From Elymus sibiricus (lineage: Eukaryota; Streptophyta; Magnoliopsida; Poales; Poaceae), in assembly GCA_039707655.1 (NCBI GenBank), contig CM077673.1:2738001-2802000 (forward strand): a DNA stretch of 64,000 bases. The letters run 5' to 3'. The translations under genes were made by a program, and so were the position numbers. This document shows, one piece after another, positions 1 to 9,800 of this stretch; the first letter of the stretch is position 1, and every line of letters starts with the position of its first letter. The notes under the pieces are model-generated. The model made no database searches, was not told the DNA's origin, and was given only the letters and a program-made list of their open reading frames with translations.

Positions 1-137
1 TTTGGGTCCCGGGGCGATCCAAATGTTCGGGGAACCCCGGATTCCGCTTACCGGGACCTCGCCAAAACTTGCAGATTTTGTCCATTCTGACCAGATTTCT
101 ATGCTATTATTCACTGTTTTTTTGTTGTCGTGGTCGT

Positions 138-149
138 CCGAACGTTCGG
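138..149. repeat. 12-bp perfect palindrome of B-type cores (example)
   Basis: CCGAACGTTCGG equals its own reverse complement. The same 12 bases recur in monomer classes b, e, i, k, n and u throughout the window. Classes d, g, l, m, q and s lack the intact palindrome. It could form a small cruciform or bind a dimeric protein; neither is shown. Confidence 0.8.
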
Positions 150-832
150 GGAAGCCCGTGGACCGGTTACGGGGACCTCGCCAAAACTAGCAGATTTTGT
201 GTGTCCCGGCTAGTTTTCTATGCTACTACTCACTAATTTTGGGTCTCGGGGCGATCCAAACATTCGGGAAACCCCGAGGTCCGCTTACGAGCACCTCGCC
301 AAAACTCGCAGATTTGGTCCATTCTGACCAGTTTTCTATGCTATTATTCACTGTTTTTGGTTGTCGTGGTCGTCCCAACATTTGGGGATGCCCGGGGTCC
401 GGTTACGTGGACCTCGCCAAAACTCGCAGATTTGGTCCATTCTTACCAGTTTTCTAAGCTATTATTCACTGTTTTTTGGTTGTCGTGGTCTTCCGAACGT
501 TCGGGGAAGCCCGGGGTCCGGTTACGGGGACCTTGCAAAAACTCGAAGATTTGGTCCATTCTTACCAGTTTTCTATGCTATTACTCACTCATTTTGGGTC
601 CCGGGGCGATCCAAATGTTGGGGGAACCCCGGGGTCCGCTTATGGGGAGCTCGCCAAAACTCGCAGATTTTGTCCATTCTGACCAGATTTCTATGCTATC
701 ATTCACTCTTTTTCGGTAGTCGTGGTCGTCCGAACATTCGGAGAAGCCCGGGGTGCGGTTACGGGGACCTCGCCAAAACTAGCAGATTTTGTGTGTCCCG
801 GCTAGTTTCCTATGCTATTACTCACTAATTTT

Positions 833-907
833 GGGTCCCGGGGCGATCCAAACTCGCAGATTTGGTCCATTCTTACCAGTTTTCTATGCTATGATTCACT
901 GTTTTTT
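833..907. repeat. Internally deleted h monomer (75 bp)
   Basis: Class h lacking 44 bp: the sequence runs GATCCAAACTCGCAG, joining the head directly to the tail. The breakpoint is AAAC (850-853), present at both deletion ends in intact h monomers, so it fits microhomology-mediated or replication-slippage deletion. Confidence 0.9.
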
Positions 908-1883
908 TGTTGTCGTGGTCGTCCGAACGTTCGGGGACGCCCGTGGACCGGTTACGGGGACCTCGCCAAAACTAGCAGATTTTGTGTGTCCCGGCTAGTT
1001 TCCTATGCTATTACTCACTAATTTTGGGTCCCGGGGCGATCCAAATGTTCGGGGAACCCCGGATTCCGCTTACCGGGACCTCGCCAAAACTTGCAGATTT
1101 TGTCCATTCTGACCAGATTTCTATGCTATTATTCACTGTTTTTTTGTTGTCGTGGTCGTCTGAACGTTCGGGGAAGCCCGTGGACCGGTTACGGGGACCT
1201 CGCCAAAACTAGCAGATTTTGTGTGTCCCGGCTAGTTTTCTATGCTACTACTCACTAATTTTGGGTCTCGGGGCGATCCAAACATTCGGGAAACCCCGAG
1301 GTCCGCTTACGAGCACCTCGCCAAAACTCGCAGATTTGGTCCATTCTGACCAGTTTTCTATGCTATTATTCACTGTTTTTGGTTGTCGTGGTCGTCCCAA
1401 CATTTGGGGATGCCCGGGGTCCGGTTATGTGGACCTCGCCAAAACTCGCAGATTTGGTCCATTCTTACCAGTTTTCTAAGCTATTATTCACTTTTTTTGG
1501 TTGTCGTGGTCGTCCGAACGTTCGGGGAAGCCCGGGGTCCGGTTACGGGGACCTCGCAAAAACTCGAAGATTTGGTCCATTCTTACCAGTTTTCTATGCT
1601 ATTACTCACTCATTTTGGGTCCCGGGGCGATCCAAATGTTGGGGGAACCCCGGGGTCCGCTTATGGGGAGCTCGCCAAAACTCGCAGATTTTGTCCATTC
1701 TGACCAGATTTCTATGCTATCATTCACTGTTTTTCGGTAGTCGTGGTCGTCCGAACATTCGGGGAAGCCCGGGGTGCGGTTACGGGGACCTCGCCAAAAC
1801 TAGCAGATTTTGTGTGTCCCGGCTAGTTTCCTATGCTATTACTCACTAATTTTGGGTCCCGGGGCGATCCAAACGTTCGGGGA

Positions 1884-1893
1884 ACCCCGGGGT
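1884..1893. repeat. 10-bp GC palindrome of A-type cores (example)
   Basis: ACCCCGGGGT is self-complementary. It occurs in classes h, f and c''-type monomers just after GTTCGGGGA. Together with the preceding bases it also resembles a CENP-B box (8 of the 9 essential bases). Confidence 0.75.
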
Positions 1894-2564
1894 CCGCATA
1901 CGGGGACCTGGCCAAAACTCGCAGATTTGGTCCATTCTGACCAGTTTTCTATGCTATTATTCACTGTTTTTGGTTGTCGTGGTCGTCCCAACATTTGGGG
2001 ATGCCCGGGGTCCGGTTACGTGGACCTCGCCAAAACTCGCAGATTTGGTCCATTCTTACCAGTTTTCTAAGCTATTATTCACTGTTTTTTGGTTGTCGTG
2101 GTCGTCCGAACGTTCGGGGAAGCCCGGGGTCCGGTTACGGGGACCTCGCAAAAACTCGAAGATTTGGTCCATTCTTACCAGTTTTCTATGCTATTACTCA
2201 CTCATTTTGGGTCCCGGGGCGATCCAAATGTTGGGGGAACCCCGGGGTCCGCTTATGGGGAGCTCGCCAAAACTCGCAGATTTTGTCCATTCTGACCAGA
2301 TTTCTATGCTATCATTCACTCTTTTTCGGTAGTCGTGGTCGTCCGAACATTCGGAGAAGCCCGGGGTGCGGTTACGGGGACCTCGCCAAAACTAGCAGAT
2401 TTTGTGTGTCCCGGCTAGTTTCCTATGCTATTACTCACTAATTTTGGGTCCCGGGGCGATCCAAACGTTCGGGGAACCCCGGGGTCCGCATACGGGGACC
2501 TGGCCAAAACTCGCAGATTTGGTCCATTCTTACCAGTTTTCTATGCTATGATTCACTGTTTTTT

Positions 2565-2682
2565 TGTTGTCGTGGTCGTCCGAACGTTCGGGGACGCCCG
2601 TGGACCGGTTACGGGGACCTCGCCAAAACTAGCAGATTTTGTGTGTCCCAGCTAGTTTCCTATGCTATTACTCACTAATTTT
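2565..2682. repeat. Monomer class k (B head), reference copy, 118 bp
   Basis: Diagnostic bases: GGGGACGCCCGTGGACC with a TGTTGTCGTGG head. Found only in domain 1 (near 908, 2565, 4887 and 5835). Confidence 0.8.
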
Positions 2683-3036
2683 GGGTCCCGGGGCGATCCA
2701 AACGTTCGGGGAACCCCGGGGTCCGCATACGGGGACCTGGCCAAAACTCGCAGATTTTGTCCATTCTGACCAGTTTTCTATGCTATTATTCACTGTTTTT
2801 GGTTGTCGTGGTCGACCCAACATTTGGGGATGCCCGGGTCCGGTTACGTGGACCTCACCAAAACTCGCAGATTTGGTCCATTCTTACCAGTTTTCTAAGC
2901 TATTATTCACTGTTTTTTGGTTGTCGTGGTCGTCCGAACGTTCGGGGAAGCCCGGGGTCCGGTTACGGGGACCTCGCAAAAACTCGAAGATTTGGTCCAT
3001 TCTTACCAGTTTTCTATGCTATTACTCACTCATTTT

Positions 3037-3154
3037 GGGTCCCGGGGCGATCCAAATGTTGGGGGAACCCCGGGGTCCGCTTATGGGGAGCTCGCCAAAA
3101 CTCGAAGATTTGGTCCATTCTTACCAGTTTTCTATGCTATTACTCACTCATTTT
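3037..3154. repeat. f/e chimeric monomer
   Basis: Head and core of f (AAATGTTGGGGGAACC, TTATGGGGAGC) followed by the tail of e (ACTCGAAGATTTGG, CTCACTCA), then a complete f. This is what a one-monomer out-of-register exchange between e and f would give. It makes the module 2446-3391 eight monomers long. Confidence 0.85.
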
Positions 3155-3391
3155 GGGTCCCGGGGCGATCCAAATGTTGGGGGAACCCCGGGGTCCGCTT
3201 ATGGGGAGCTCGCCAAAACTCGCAGATTTTGTCCATTCTGACCAGATTTCTATGCTATCATTCACTGTTTTTCGGTAGTCGTGGTCGTCCGAACATTCGG
3301 AGAAGCCCGGGGTGCGGTTACGGGGACCTCGCCAAAAGTAGCAGATTTTGTGTGTCCCGGCTAGTTTCCTATGCTATTACTCACTAATTTT

Positions 3392-3510
3392 GGGTCCCGG
3401 GGCGATCCAAACGTTCGGGGAACCCCGGGGTCCGCATACGGGGACCTGGCCAAAACTCGCAGATTTGGTCCATTCTTACCAGTTTTCTATGCTATTATTC
3501 ACTGGTTTTT
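3392..3510. repeat. Monomer class h (A head), reference copy, 119 bp
   Basis: Diagnostic bases: AAACGTTCGGGGAACC, then GGGGTCCGCATACGG and CTGGCC in place of CTCGCC. It opens essentially every module. Its tail varies with what follows: GCTATGATTCACTG before k or n; CATTCTGACCAG before d in the M5a module; CACTGG before i and in the second M5 form. Confidence 0.85.
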
Positions 3511-3628
3511 GGTAGTTGTGGTCGTCCGAACGTTCGGGGAAGCTCGGGATGCGGTTACGGGGACCTCGCCAAAACTAGCAGATTTTGTCTGTTCCAGCCA
3601 GTTTTCTATGCTATTACTCATTGATTTT
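3511..3628. repeat. Monomer class i (B head), reference copy, 118 bp
   Basis: Diagnostic bases: GGTAGTTGTGG head, GAAGCTCGGGATGCGG core and a TCTGTTCCAGCCAG tail ending CTCATTGA. A second form (i'), used in M11 and M13, has AACTAACAAATTTTG and a tail ending CTCACTGA. Confidence 0.85.
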
Positions 3629-3746
3629 GGGTCCCGGGGTGATCCAAACATTCGGGGAACCCCGGGACCGCTTACGGGGACTTCGCCAAAACTCATAGAT
3701 TTGGTCCGTTCTTACCAGTTTTCTGTGCTATTATTCAATGTTTTTT
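3629..3746. repeat. Monomer class j (A head), reference copy, 118 bp
   Basis: Diagnostic bases: CGGGGTGATCCAAACATTC, CCCCGGGACCGC (core one base shorter than in h), GGGACTTCGCC and ACTCATAGATTTGG. It always follows i in M12 modules. Confidence 0.85.
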
Positions 3747-3864
3747 GGTTTTCGTGGTCGTCCAAACGTTCGGGGAAGCCCGTGGACCGGTTACGGGGAC
3801 CTCGCCAAAACTCGCAGGTTTGGTCCATTCTTACCAGTTTTCTGTGCTATTATTCACTGTTTTT
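3747..3864. repeat. Monomer class l (B head), reference copy, 118 bp
   Basis: Diagnostic bases: GGTTTTCGTGG head, GTCCAAACG, and GCAGGTTTGG in place of GCAGATTTGG. A variant with GTGGTTGTCC and GCCCATGGACC occurs in the 35-mer copies. Confidence 0.83.
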
Positions 3865-3982
3865 GGTTGTCGTGGTCGTCCAAACGTTCGGGGAAGCCCG
3901 TGGACCGGTTACGGGGACCTCACCAAAACTCGCAGATTTGGTCCGTTCTTACCTGTTTTCTATGCTATTACTCACTGATTTT
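3865..3982. repeat. Monomer class m (B head), reference copy, 118 bp
   Basis: Diagnostic bases: GTCCAAACG, CTCACCAAAAC (one of few classes where the base before the CCAAAAC block is A) and TTACCTGTTTTC. The tail ends CTCACTGA here; a variant ending CTCAGTGA leads into class r. Confidence 0.83.
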
Positions 3983-4101
3983 GGGTCCCGGGGCGATCCA
4001 AATGTTCGGGGAACCCCGGATTCCGCTTACCGGGACCTCGCCAAAACTTGCAGATTTTGTCCATTCTGACCAGATTTCTATGCTATTATTCACTGTTTTT
4101 T
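3983..4101. repeat. Monomer class a (A head), reference copy, 119 bp
   Basis: Diagnostic bases: AAATGTTCGG, CCCCGGATTCCGC, TTACCGGGACC and ACTTGCAGATTTTG. Later copies (43-60 kb) have GGAGTCC in place of GGATTCC, and from about 51.1 kb onward AACCACGGAGTCC. Confidence 0.83.
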
Positions 4102-4219
4102 TGTTTTCGTGGTCGTCCGAACGTTCGGGGAAGCCCGTGGACCGGTTACGGGGACCTCGCCAAAACTAGCAGATTTTGTGTGTCCCGGCTAGTTTTCTAT
4201 GCTACTACTCACTAATTTT
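4102..4219. repeat. Monomer class b (B head), reference copy, 118 bp
   Basis: Diagnostic bases: GAAGCCCGTGGACC, AACTAGCAG, GTGTGTCCCGGCTAG and CTACTACTCAC. The 42-60-kb form has AACAAGCAG and GCCTGTTCCGGCC instead. Confidence 0.83.
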
Positions 4220-4337
4220 GGGTCTCGGGGCGATCCAAACATTCGGGAAACCCCGAGGTCCGCTTACGAGCACCTCGCCAAAACTCGCAGATTTGGTCCA
4301 TTCTGACCAGTTTTCTATGCTATTATTCACTGTTTTT
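4220..4337. repeat. Monomer class c (A head), reference copy, 118 bp
   Basis: Diagnostic bases: GGGTCTCGGGG, ATTCGGGAAACCCCGAGG, TTACGAGCACC. Sister forms: c' (CCAAAATTCGGG, 117 bp) in the 8-mer domain, and c'' (CCAAAAGTTCGGG with GGGGTCTGC) in the 35-mer, M11 and M12' modules. It precedes the d-e-f-g cassette in all long modules. Confidence 0.85.
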
Positions 4338-4456
4338 GGTTGTCGTGGTCGTCCCAACATTTGGGGATGCCCGGGGTCCGGTTACGTGGACCTCGCCAAA
4401 ACTCGCAGATTTGGTCCATTCTTACCAGTTTTCTAAGCTATTATTCACTGTTTTTT
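4338..4456. repeat. Monomer class d (B head), reference copy, 119 bp
   Basis: Diagnostic bases: GTCCCAACATTTGGGGATGC, TTACGTGGACC and TTTTCTAAGC in the tail. This is the B class most diverged in the core; the CCGAACGTTCGG palindrome is lost. A variant with CTCACTAAAAC marks M5a modules. Confidence 0.87.
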
Positions 4457-4574
4457 GGTTGTCGTGGTCTTCCGAACGTTCGGGGAAGCCCGGGGTCCGG
4501 TTACGGGGACCTTGCAAAAACTCGAAGATTTGGTCCATTCTTACCAGTTTTCTATGCTATTACTCACTCATTTT
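4457..4574. repeat. Monomer class e (B head), reference copy, 118 bp
   Basis: Diagnostic bases: GAAGCCCGGGGTCC, CTCGCAAAAACTCGAAG (C to A inside the otherwise conserved CCAAAAC block) and a tail ending CTCACTCA. Variant e' has GGTGGTTGTGG at the head. Confidence 0.87.
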
Positions 4575-4693
4575 GGGTCCCGGGGCGATCCAAATGTTGG
4601 GGGAACCCCGGGGTCCGCTTATGGGGAGCTCGCCAAAACTCGCAGATTTTGTCCATTCTGACCAGATTTCTATGCTATCATTCACTCTTTTTC
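4575..4693. repeat. Monomer class f (A head), reference copy, 119 bp
   Basis: Diagnostic bases: AAATGTTGGGGGAACC, TTATGGGGAGC and GCTATCATTCACTC. Variants: f' with GTTCGGGG (M11 and M12' modules), a CTAATGGGG form in M5a modules, and GGGGAAACCCC at 6328 and 8218. Confidence 0.87.
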
Positions 4694-4811
4694 GGTAGTC
4701 GTGGTCGTCCGAACATTCGGAGAAGCCCGGGGTGCGGTTACGGGGACCTCGCCAAAACTAGCAGATTTTGTGTGTCCCGGCTAGTTTCCTATGCTATTAC
4801 TCACTAATTTT
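4694..4811. repeat. Monomer class g (B head), reference copy, 118 bp
   Basis: Diagnostic bases: CGGTAGTCGTGG, CATTCGGAGAAGCC, GGGGTGCGG and GTGTGTCCCGGCTAG. It is always the last monomer of a module. A rare form with CATTCGGGGAAGCC, AACTAGTAG and CCCGGCAAG occurs only near 12.93 and 28.98 kb. Confidence 0.87.
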
Positions 4812-4886
4812 GGGTCCCGGGGCGATCCAAACTCGCAGATTTGGTCCATTCTTACCAGTTTTCTATGCTATGATTCACTGTTTTTT
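4812..4886. repeat. Internally deleted h monomer, second copy (75 bp)
   Basis: Same AAAC junction (4829-4832) as the short monomer at 833. It sits at the matching place in the 3979-bp-offset duplicate, so the deletion predates that duplication. Confidence 0.9.
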
Positions 4887-5715
4887 TGTTGTCGTGGTCG
4901 TCCGAACGTTCGGGGACGCCCGTGGACCGGTTACGGGGACCTCGCCAAAACTAGCAGATTTTGTGTGTCCCGGCTAGTTTCCTATGCTATTACTCACTAA
5001 TTTTGGGTCCCGGGGCGATCCAAACGTTCGGGGAACCCCGGGGTCCGCATACGGGGACCTGGCCAAAACTCGCAGATTTGGTCCATTCTGGCCAGTTTTC
5101 TATGCTATTATTCACTGTTTTTGGTTGTCGTGGTCGTCCCAACATTTGGGGATGTCCGGGGTCCGGTTACGGGGACCTCGCCAAAACTCGCAGATTTGGT
5201 CCATTCTTACCAGTTTTCTAAGCTATTATTCACTGTTTTTTGGTTGTCGTGGTCGTCCGAACGTTCGGGGAAGCCCGGGGTCCGGTTACGGGGACCTCGC
5301 AAAAACTCGAAGATTTGGTCCATTCTTACCAGTTTTCTATGCTATTACTCACTCATTTTGGGTCCCGGGGCGATCCAAATGATGGGGGAACCCCGGGGTC
5401 CGCTTATGGGGAGCTCGCCAAAACTCGCAGATTTTGTCCATTCTGACCAGATTTCTATGCTATCATTCACTCTTTTTCGGTAGTCGTGGTCGTCCGAACA
5501 TTCGGAGAAGCCCGGGGTGCGGTTACGGGGACCTCGCCAAAACTAGCAGATTTTGTGTGTCCCGGCTAGTTTCCTATGCTATTACTCACTAATTTTGGGT
5601 CCCGGGGCGATCCAAACGTTCGGGGAACCCCGGGGTCCGCATACGGGGACCTGGCCAAAACTCGCAGATTTGGTCCATTCTTACCAGTTTTCTATGCTAT
5701 TATTCACTGGTTTTT

Positions 5716-5834
5716 GGTAGTTGTGGTCGTCCGAACGTTCGGGGAACCCCGGGGTCCGCATACGGGGACCTGGCCAAAACTCGCAGATTTGGTCCATTCT
5801 TACCAGTTTTCTATGCTATGATTCACTGTTTTTT
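5716..5834. repeat. i/h chimeric monomer
   Basis: Begins as class i (GGTAGTTGTGGTCGTCC) and becomes class h after GAACGTTCGGGGA (AACCCCGGGGTCCGCATAC). It is a B head on an A body. The switch lies within the GTTCGGGGA block shared by both head types. Confidence 0.83.
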
Positions 5835-6662
5835 TGTTGTCGTGGTCGTCCGAACGTTCGGGGACGCCCGTGGACCAGTTACGGGGACCTCGCCAAAACT
5901 AGCAGATTTTGCCTGTTCCGGCCAGTTTTCTATGCTACTACTCACTAATTTTGGGTCTCGGGGCGATCCAAAATTCGGGAAACCCCGGGGTCTGCTTACG
6001 AGCACCTCGCCAAAACTCGCAGATTTGGTCCATTCTGACCAGTTTTCTATGCTATTATTCACAGTTTTTGGTTGTCGTGGTCGTCCCAACATTTGGGGAT
6101 GCCCGGGGTCCGGTTACGTGGACCTCGCCAAAACTCGCAGATTTGGTCCATTCTTACCAGTTTTCTAAGCTATTATTCACTGTTTTTTGGTTGTCGTGGT
6201 CGTCCGAACGTTCGGGGAAGCCCGGGGTCCGGTTACGGGGACCTCGCAAAAACTCGAAGATTTGGTCCATTCTTACCAGTTTTCTATGCTATTACTCACT
6301 CATTTTGGGTCCCGGGGCGATCCAAATGTTGGGGAAACCCCGGGGTCCGCTTATGGGGAGCTCGCCAAAACTCGCAGATTTTGTCCATTCTGACCAGATT
6401 TCTATGCTATCATTCACTCTTTTTCGGTAGTCGTGGTCGTCCGAACATTCGGAGAAGCCCGGGGTGCGGTTACGGGGACCTCGCAAAAACTAGCAGATTT
6501 TGTGTGTCCCGGCTAGTTTCCTATGCTATTACTCACTAATTTTGGGTCCCGGGGCGATCCAAACGTTCGGGGAACCCCGGGGTCCGCATACGGGGACCTG
6601 GCCAAAACTCGCAGATTTGGTCCATTCTTACCAGTTTTCTATGCTATGATTCACTGTTTTTT

Positions 6663-6781
6663 TGTTGTCATGGTCGTCCGAACGTTCGGGGAAGCCCGTG
6701 GACCGGTTACTGGGACCTCGCCAAAACTTGCAGATTTTGTCCATTCTGACCAGATTTCTATGCTATTATTCACTATTTTTT
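6663..6781. repeat. Monomer class n (B head), reference copy, 119 bp
   Basis: Diagnostic bases: GTTGTCATGGTCG, GCCCGTGGACCGG, TTACTGGGACC and ACTTGCAGATTTTG. Specific to the 8-mer domain. It looks like a B head of class b joined to the tail of class a. Confidence 0.8.
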
Positions 6782-6898
6782 TGTTGTCATGGTCGTCCGA
6801 ACATTCGGGGAAGCCCGTGGACTGGTTACGGGGACCTCGCCAAACTAGCAGATTTTGCCTGTTCCGGCCAGTTTTCTATGCTACTACTCACTAATTTT
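6782..6898. repeat. Monomer class o (B head), reference copy, 117 bp
   Basis: Diagnostic bases: GTCATGG, CATTCGGGG, GTGGACTGG and a shortened CGCCAAACTAG (one A missing from the CCAAAAC block), with a GCCTGTTCCGGCC tail. Specific to the 8-mer domain and related to class s. Confidence 0.8.
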
Positions 6899-9800
6899 GG
6901 GTCTCGGGGCGATCCAAAATTCGGGAAACCCCGGGGTCTGCTTACGAGCACCTCGCCAAAACTCGCAGATTTGGTCCATTCTGACCAGTTTTCTATGCTA
7001 TTATTCACTGTTTTTGGTTATCATGGTCGTCCCAACATTTGGGGATGCCCGGGGTCCGGTTACGTGGACCTCGCCAAAACTCGCAGATTTGGTCCATTCT
7101 TACCAGTTTTCTAAGCTATTATTCACTGTTTTTTGGTTGTCGTGGTCGTCCGAACGTTCGGGGAAGCCCGGGGTCCGGTTACGGGGACCTCGCAAAAACT
7201 CGAAGATTTGGTCCATTCTTACCAGTTTTCTATGCTATTACTCACTCATTTTGGGTCCCGGGGCGATCCAAATGTTGGGGGAACCCCGGGGTCCGCTTAT
7301 GGGGAGCTCGCCAAAACTCGCAGATTTTGTCCATTCTGACCAGATTTCTATGCTATCATTCACTCTTTTTCGGTAGTCGTGGTCGTCCGAACATTCGGAG
7401 AAGCCCGGGGTGCGGTTACGGGGACCTCGCCAAAACTAGCAGATTTTGTGTCCCGGCTAGTTTCCTATGCTATTACTCACTAATTTTGGGTCCCGGGGCG
7501 ATCCAAACGTTCGGGGAACCCCGGGGTCCGCATACGGGGACCTGGCCAAAACTCGCAGATTTGGTCCATTCTTACCAGTTTTCTATGCTATGATTCACTG
7601 TTTTTTTGTTGTCATGGTCGTCCGAACGTTCGGGGAAGCCCGTGGACCGGTTACTGGGACCTCGCCAAAACTTGCAGATTTTGTCCATTCTAACCAGATT
7701 TCTATGCTATTATTCACAATTTTTTTGTTGTCATGGTCGTCCGAACATTCGGGGAAGCCCGTGGACTGGTTACGGGGACCTCGCCAAACTAGCAGATTTT
7801 GCCTGTTCCGGCCAGTTTTCTATGCTACTACTCACTAATTTTGGGTCTCGGGGCGATCCAAAATTCGGGAAACCCCGGGGTCTGCTTACGAGCACCTCGC
7901 CAAAACTCGCAGATTTGGTCCATTCTGACCAGTTTTCTATGCTATTATTCACTGTTTTTGGTTGTCATGGTCGTCCCAACATTTGGGGATGCCCGGGGTC
8001 CGGTTACGTGGACCTCGCCAAAACTCGCAGATTTGGTCCATTCTTACCAGTTTTCTAAGCTATTATTCACTGTTTTTTGGTTGTCGTGGTCGTCCGAACG
8101 TTCGGGGAAGCCCGGGGTCCGGTTACGGGGACCTCGCAAAAACTCGAAGATTTGGTCCATTCTTACCAGTTTTCTATGCTATTACTCACTCATTTTGGGT
8201 CCCGGGGCGATCCAAATGTTGGGGAAACCCCGGGGTCCGCTTATGGGGAGCTCGCCAAAACTCGCAGATTTTGTCCATTCTGACCAGATTTCTATGCTAT
8301 CATTCACTCTTTTTCGGTAGTCGTGGTCGTCCGAACATTCGGAGAAGCCCGGGGTGCGGTTACGGGGACCTCGCCAAAACTAGCAGATTTTGTGTGTCCC
8401 GGCTAGTTTCCTATGCTATTACTCACTAATTTTGGGTCCCGGGGCGATCCAAACGTTCGGGGAACCCCGGGGTCCGCATACGGGGACCTGGCCAAAACTC
8501 GCAGATTTGGTCCATTCTTACCAGTTTTCTATGCTATGATTCACTGTTTTTTTGTTGTCATGGTCGTCCGAACGTTCGGGGAAGCCCGTGGACCGGTTAC
8601 TGGGACCTCGCCAAAACTTGCAGATTTTGTCCATTCTGACCAGATTTCTATGCTATTATTCACTATTTTTTTGTTGTCATGGTCGTCCGAACATTCGGGG
8701 AAGCCCGTGGACTGGTTACGGGGACCTCGCCAAACTAGCAGATTTTGCCTGTTCCGGCCAGTTTTCTATGCTACTACTCACTAATTTTGGGTCTCGGGGC
8801 GATCCAAAATTCGGGAAACCCCGGGGTCTGCTTACGAGCACCTCGCCAAAACTCGCAGATTTGGTCCATTCTGACCAGTTTTCTATGCTATTATTCACTG
8901 TTTTTGGTTGTCATGGTCGTCCCAACATTTGGGGATGCCCGGGGTCCGGTTACGTGGACCTCGCCAAAACTCGCAGATTTGGTCCATTCTTACCAGTTTT
9001 CTAAGCTATTATTCACTGTTTTTTGGTTGTCGTGGTCGTCCGAACGTTCGGGGAAGCCCGGGGTCCGGTTACGGGGACCTCGCAAAAACTCGAAGATTTG
9101 GTCCATTCTTACCAGTTTTCTATGCTATTACTCACTCATTTTGGGTCCCGGGGCGATCCAAATGTTGGGGGAACCCCGGGGTCCGCTTATGGGGAGCTCG
9201 CCAAAACTCGCAGATTTTGTCCATTCTGACCAGATTTCTATGCTATCATTCACTCTTTTTCGGTAGTCGTGGTCGTCCGAACATTCGGAGAAGCCCGGGG
9301 TGCGGTTACGGGGACCTCGCCAAAACTAGCAGATTTTGTGTGTCCCGGCTAGTTTCCTATGCTATTACTCACTAATTTTGGGTCCCGGGGCGATCCAAAC
9401 GTTCGGGGAACCCCGGGGTCCGCATACGGGGACCTGGCCAAAACTCGCAGATTTGGTCCATTCTTGCCAGTTTTCTATGCTATGATTCACTGTTTTTTTG
9501 TTGTCATGGTCGTCCGAACGTTCGGGGAAGCCCGTGGACCGGTTACTGGGACCTCGCCAAAACTTGCAGATTTTGTCCATTCTGACCAGATTTCTATGCT
9601 ATTATTCACTATTTTTTTGTTGTCATGGTCGTCCGAACATTCGGGGAAGCCCGTGGACTGGTTACGGGGACCTCGCCAAACTAGCAGATTTTGCCTGTTC
9701 CGGCCAGTTTTCTATGCTACTACTCACTAATTTTGGGTCTCGGGGCGATCCAAAATTCGGGAAACCCCGGGGTCTGCTTACGAGCACCTCGCCAAAACTC

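Larger units (their letters stand above)
1..1045. repeat. Block duplicated 3979 bp downstream, copy 1
   Basis: Monomers a b c d e f g h(short) k plus the start of the next a. It matches 3980-5024, including private variants: the CTTCCGAACG change near 490, CCTTGCAAAAAC near 531 and the 44-bp-deleted h monomer. The only difference I noticed is position 127 (G here, T at 4106). The tandem neighbour beginning at 1023 lacks those private variants, so this copy is closer to the distant block than to its neighbour. The upstream limit is cut by the window edge. Confidence 0.9.
4338..4811. repeat. d-e-f-g cassette, reference copy (474 bp)
   Basis: Four monomers that close practically every module in the window: d (4338-4456), e (4457-4574), f (4575-4693), g (4694-4811). 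They occur in this order, without insertion, at the end of M5, M7, M8, M11, M12 and M13 modules; the one exception I found is a one-monomer duplication at 3037. Seen directly from diagnostic bases and constant spacing. What maintains the cassette is unknown. Confidence 0.9.
3980..5024. repeat. Block duplicated 3979 bp upstream, copy 2
   Basis: Counterpart of 1-1045. Similarity stops where the next monomer switches class: AAACGTTCGG here (h) against AAATGTTCGG at 1046 (a). Upstream of 3980 lies monomer m of an M12 module. Confidence 0.9.
1..5596. repeat. Irregular module mixture (domain 1)
   Basis: Parsed by monomer class: a b c d e f g | h(short) k a b c d e f g (from 833) | h d e f g (1854) | h k h d e f/e f g (2446) | h i j l m a b c d e f g (3392) | h(short) k h d e f g (4812). 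No single period holds: module lengths are 1021, 592, 946, 1420 and 785 bp. It nevertheless obeys the h...d-e-f-g rule of the rest of the window, and holds the earliest complete M12 module (3392-4811). Confidence 0.88.

Noticed and set aside
138..149. CCGAACGTTCGG as a bacterial-style operator
   Set aside because: It is part of a eukaryotic satellite core repeated across the window, with no promoter or gene next to it.
3499..3696. Recurrent 60-66-codon minus-strand frames (3499-3696, 6826-7008, 43058-43258 and copies)
   Set aside because: They span only half to two monomers, recur exactly with the HOR period and have no coding features. They are shadows of the satellite.
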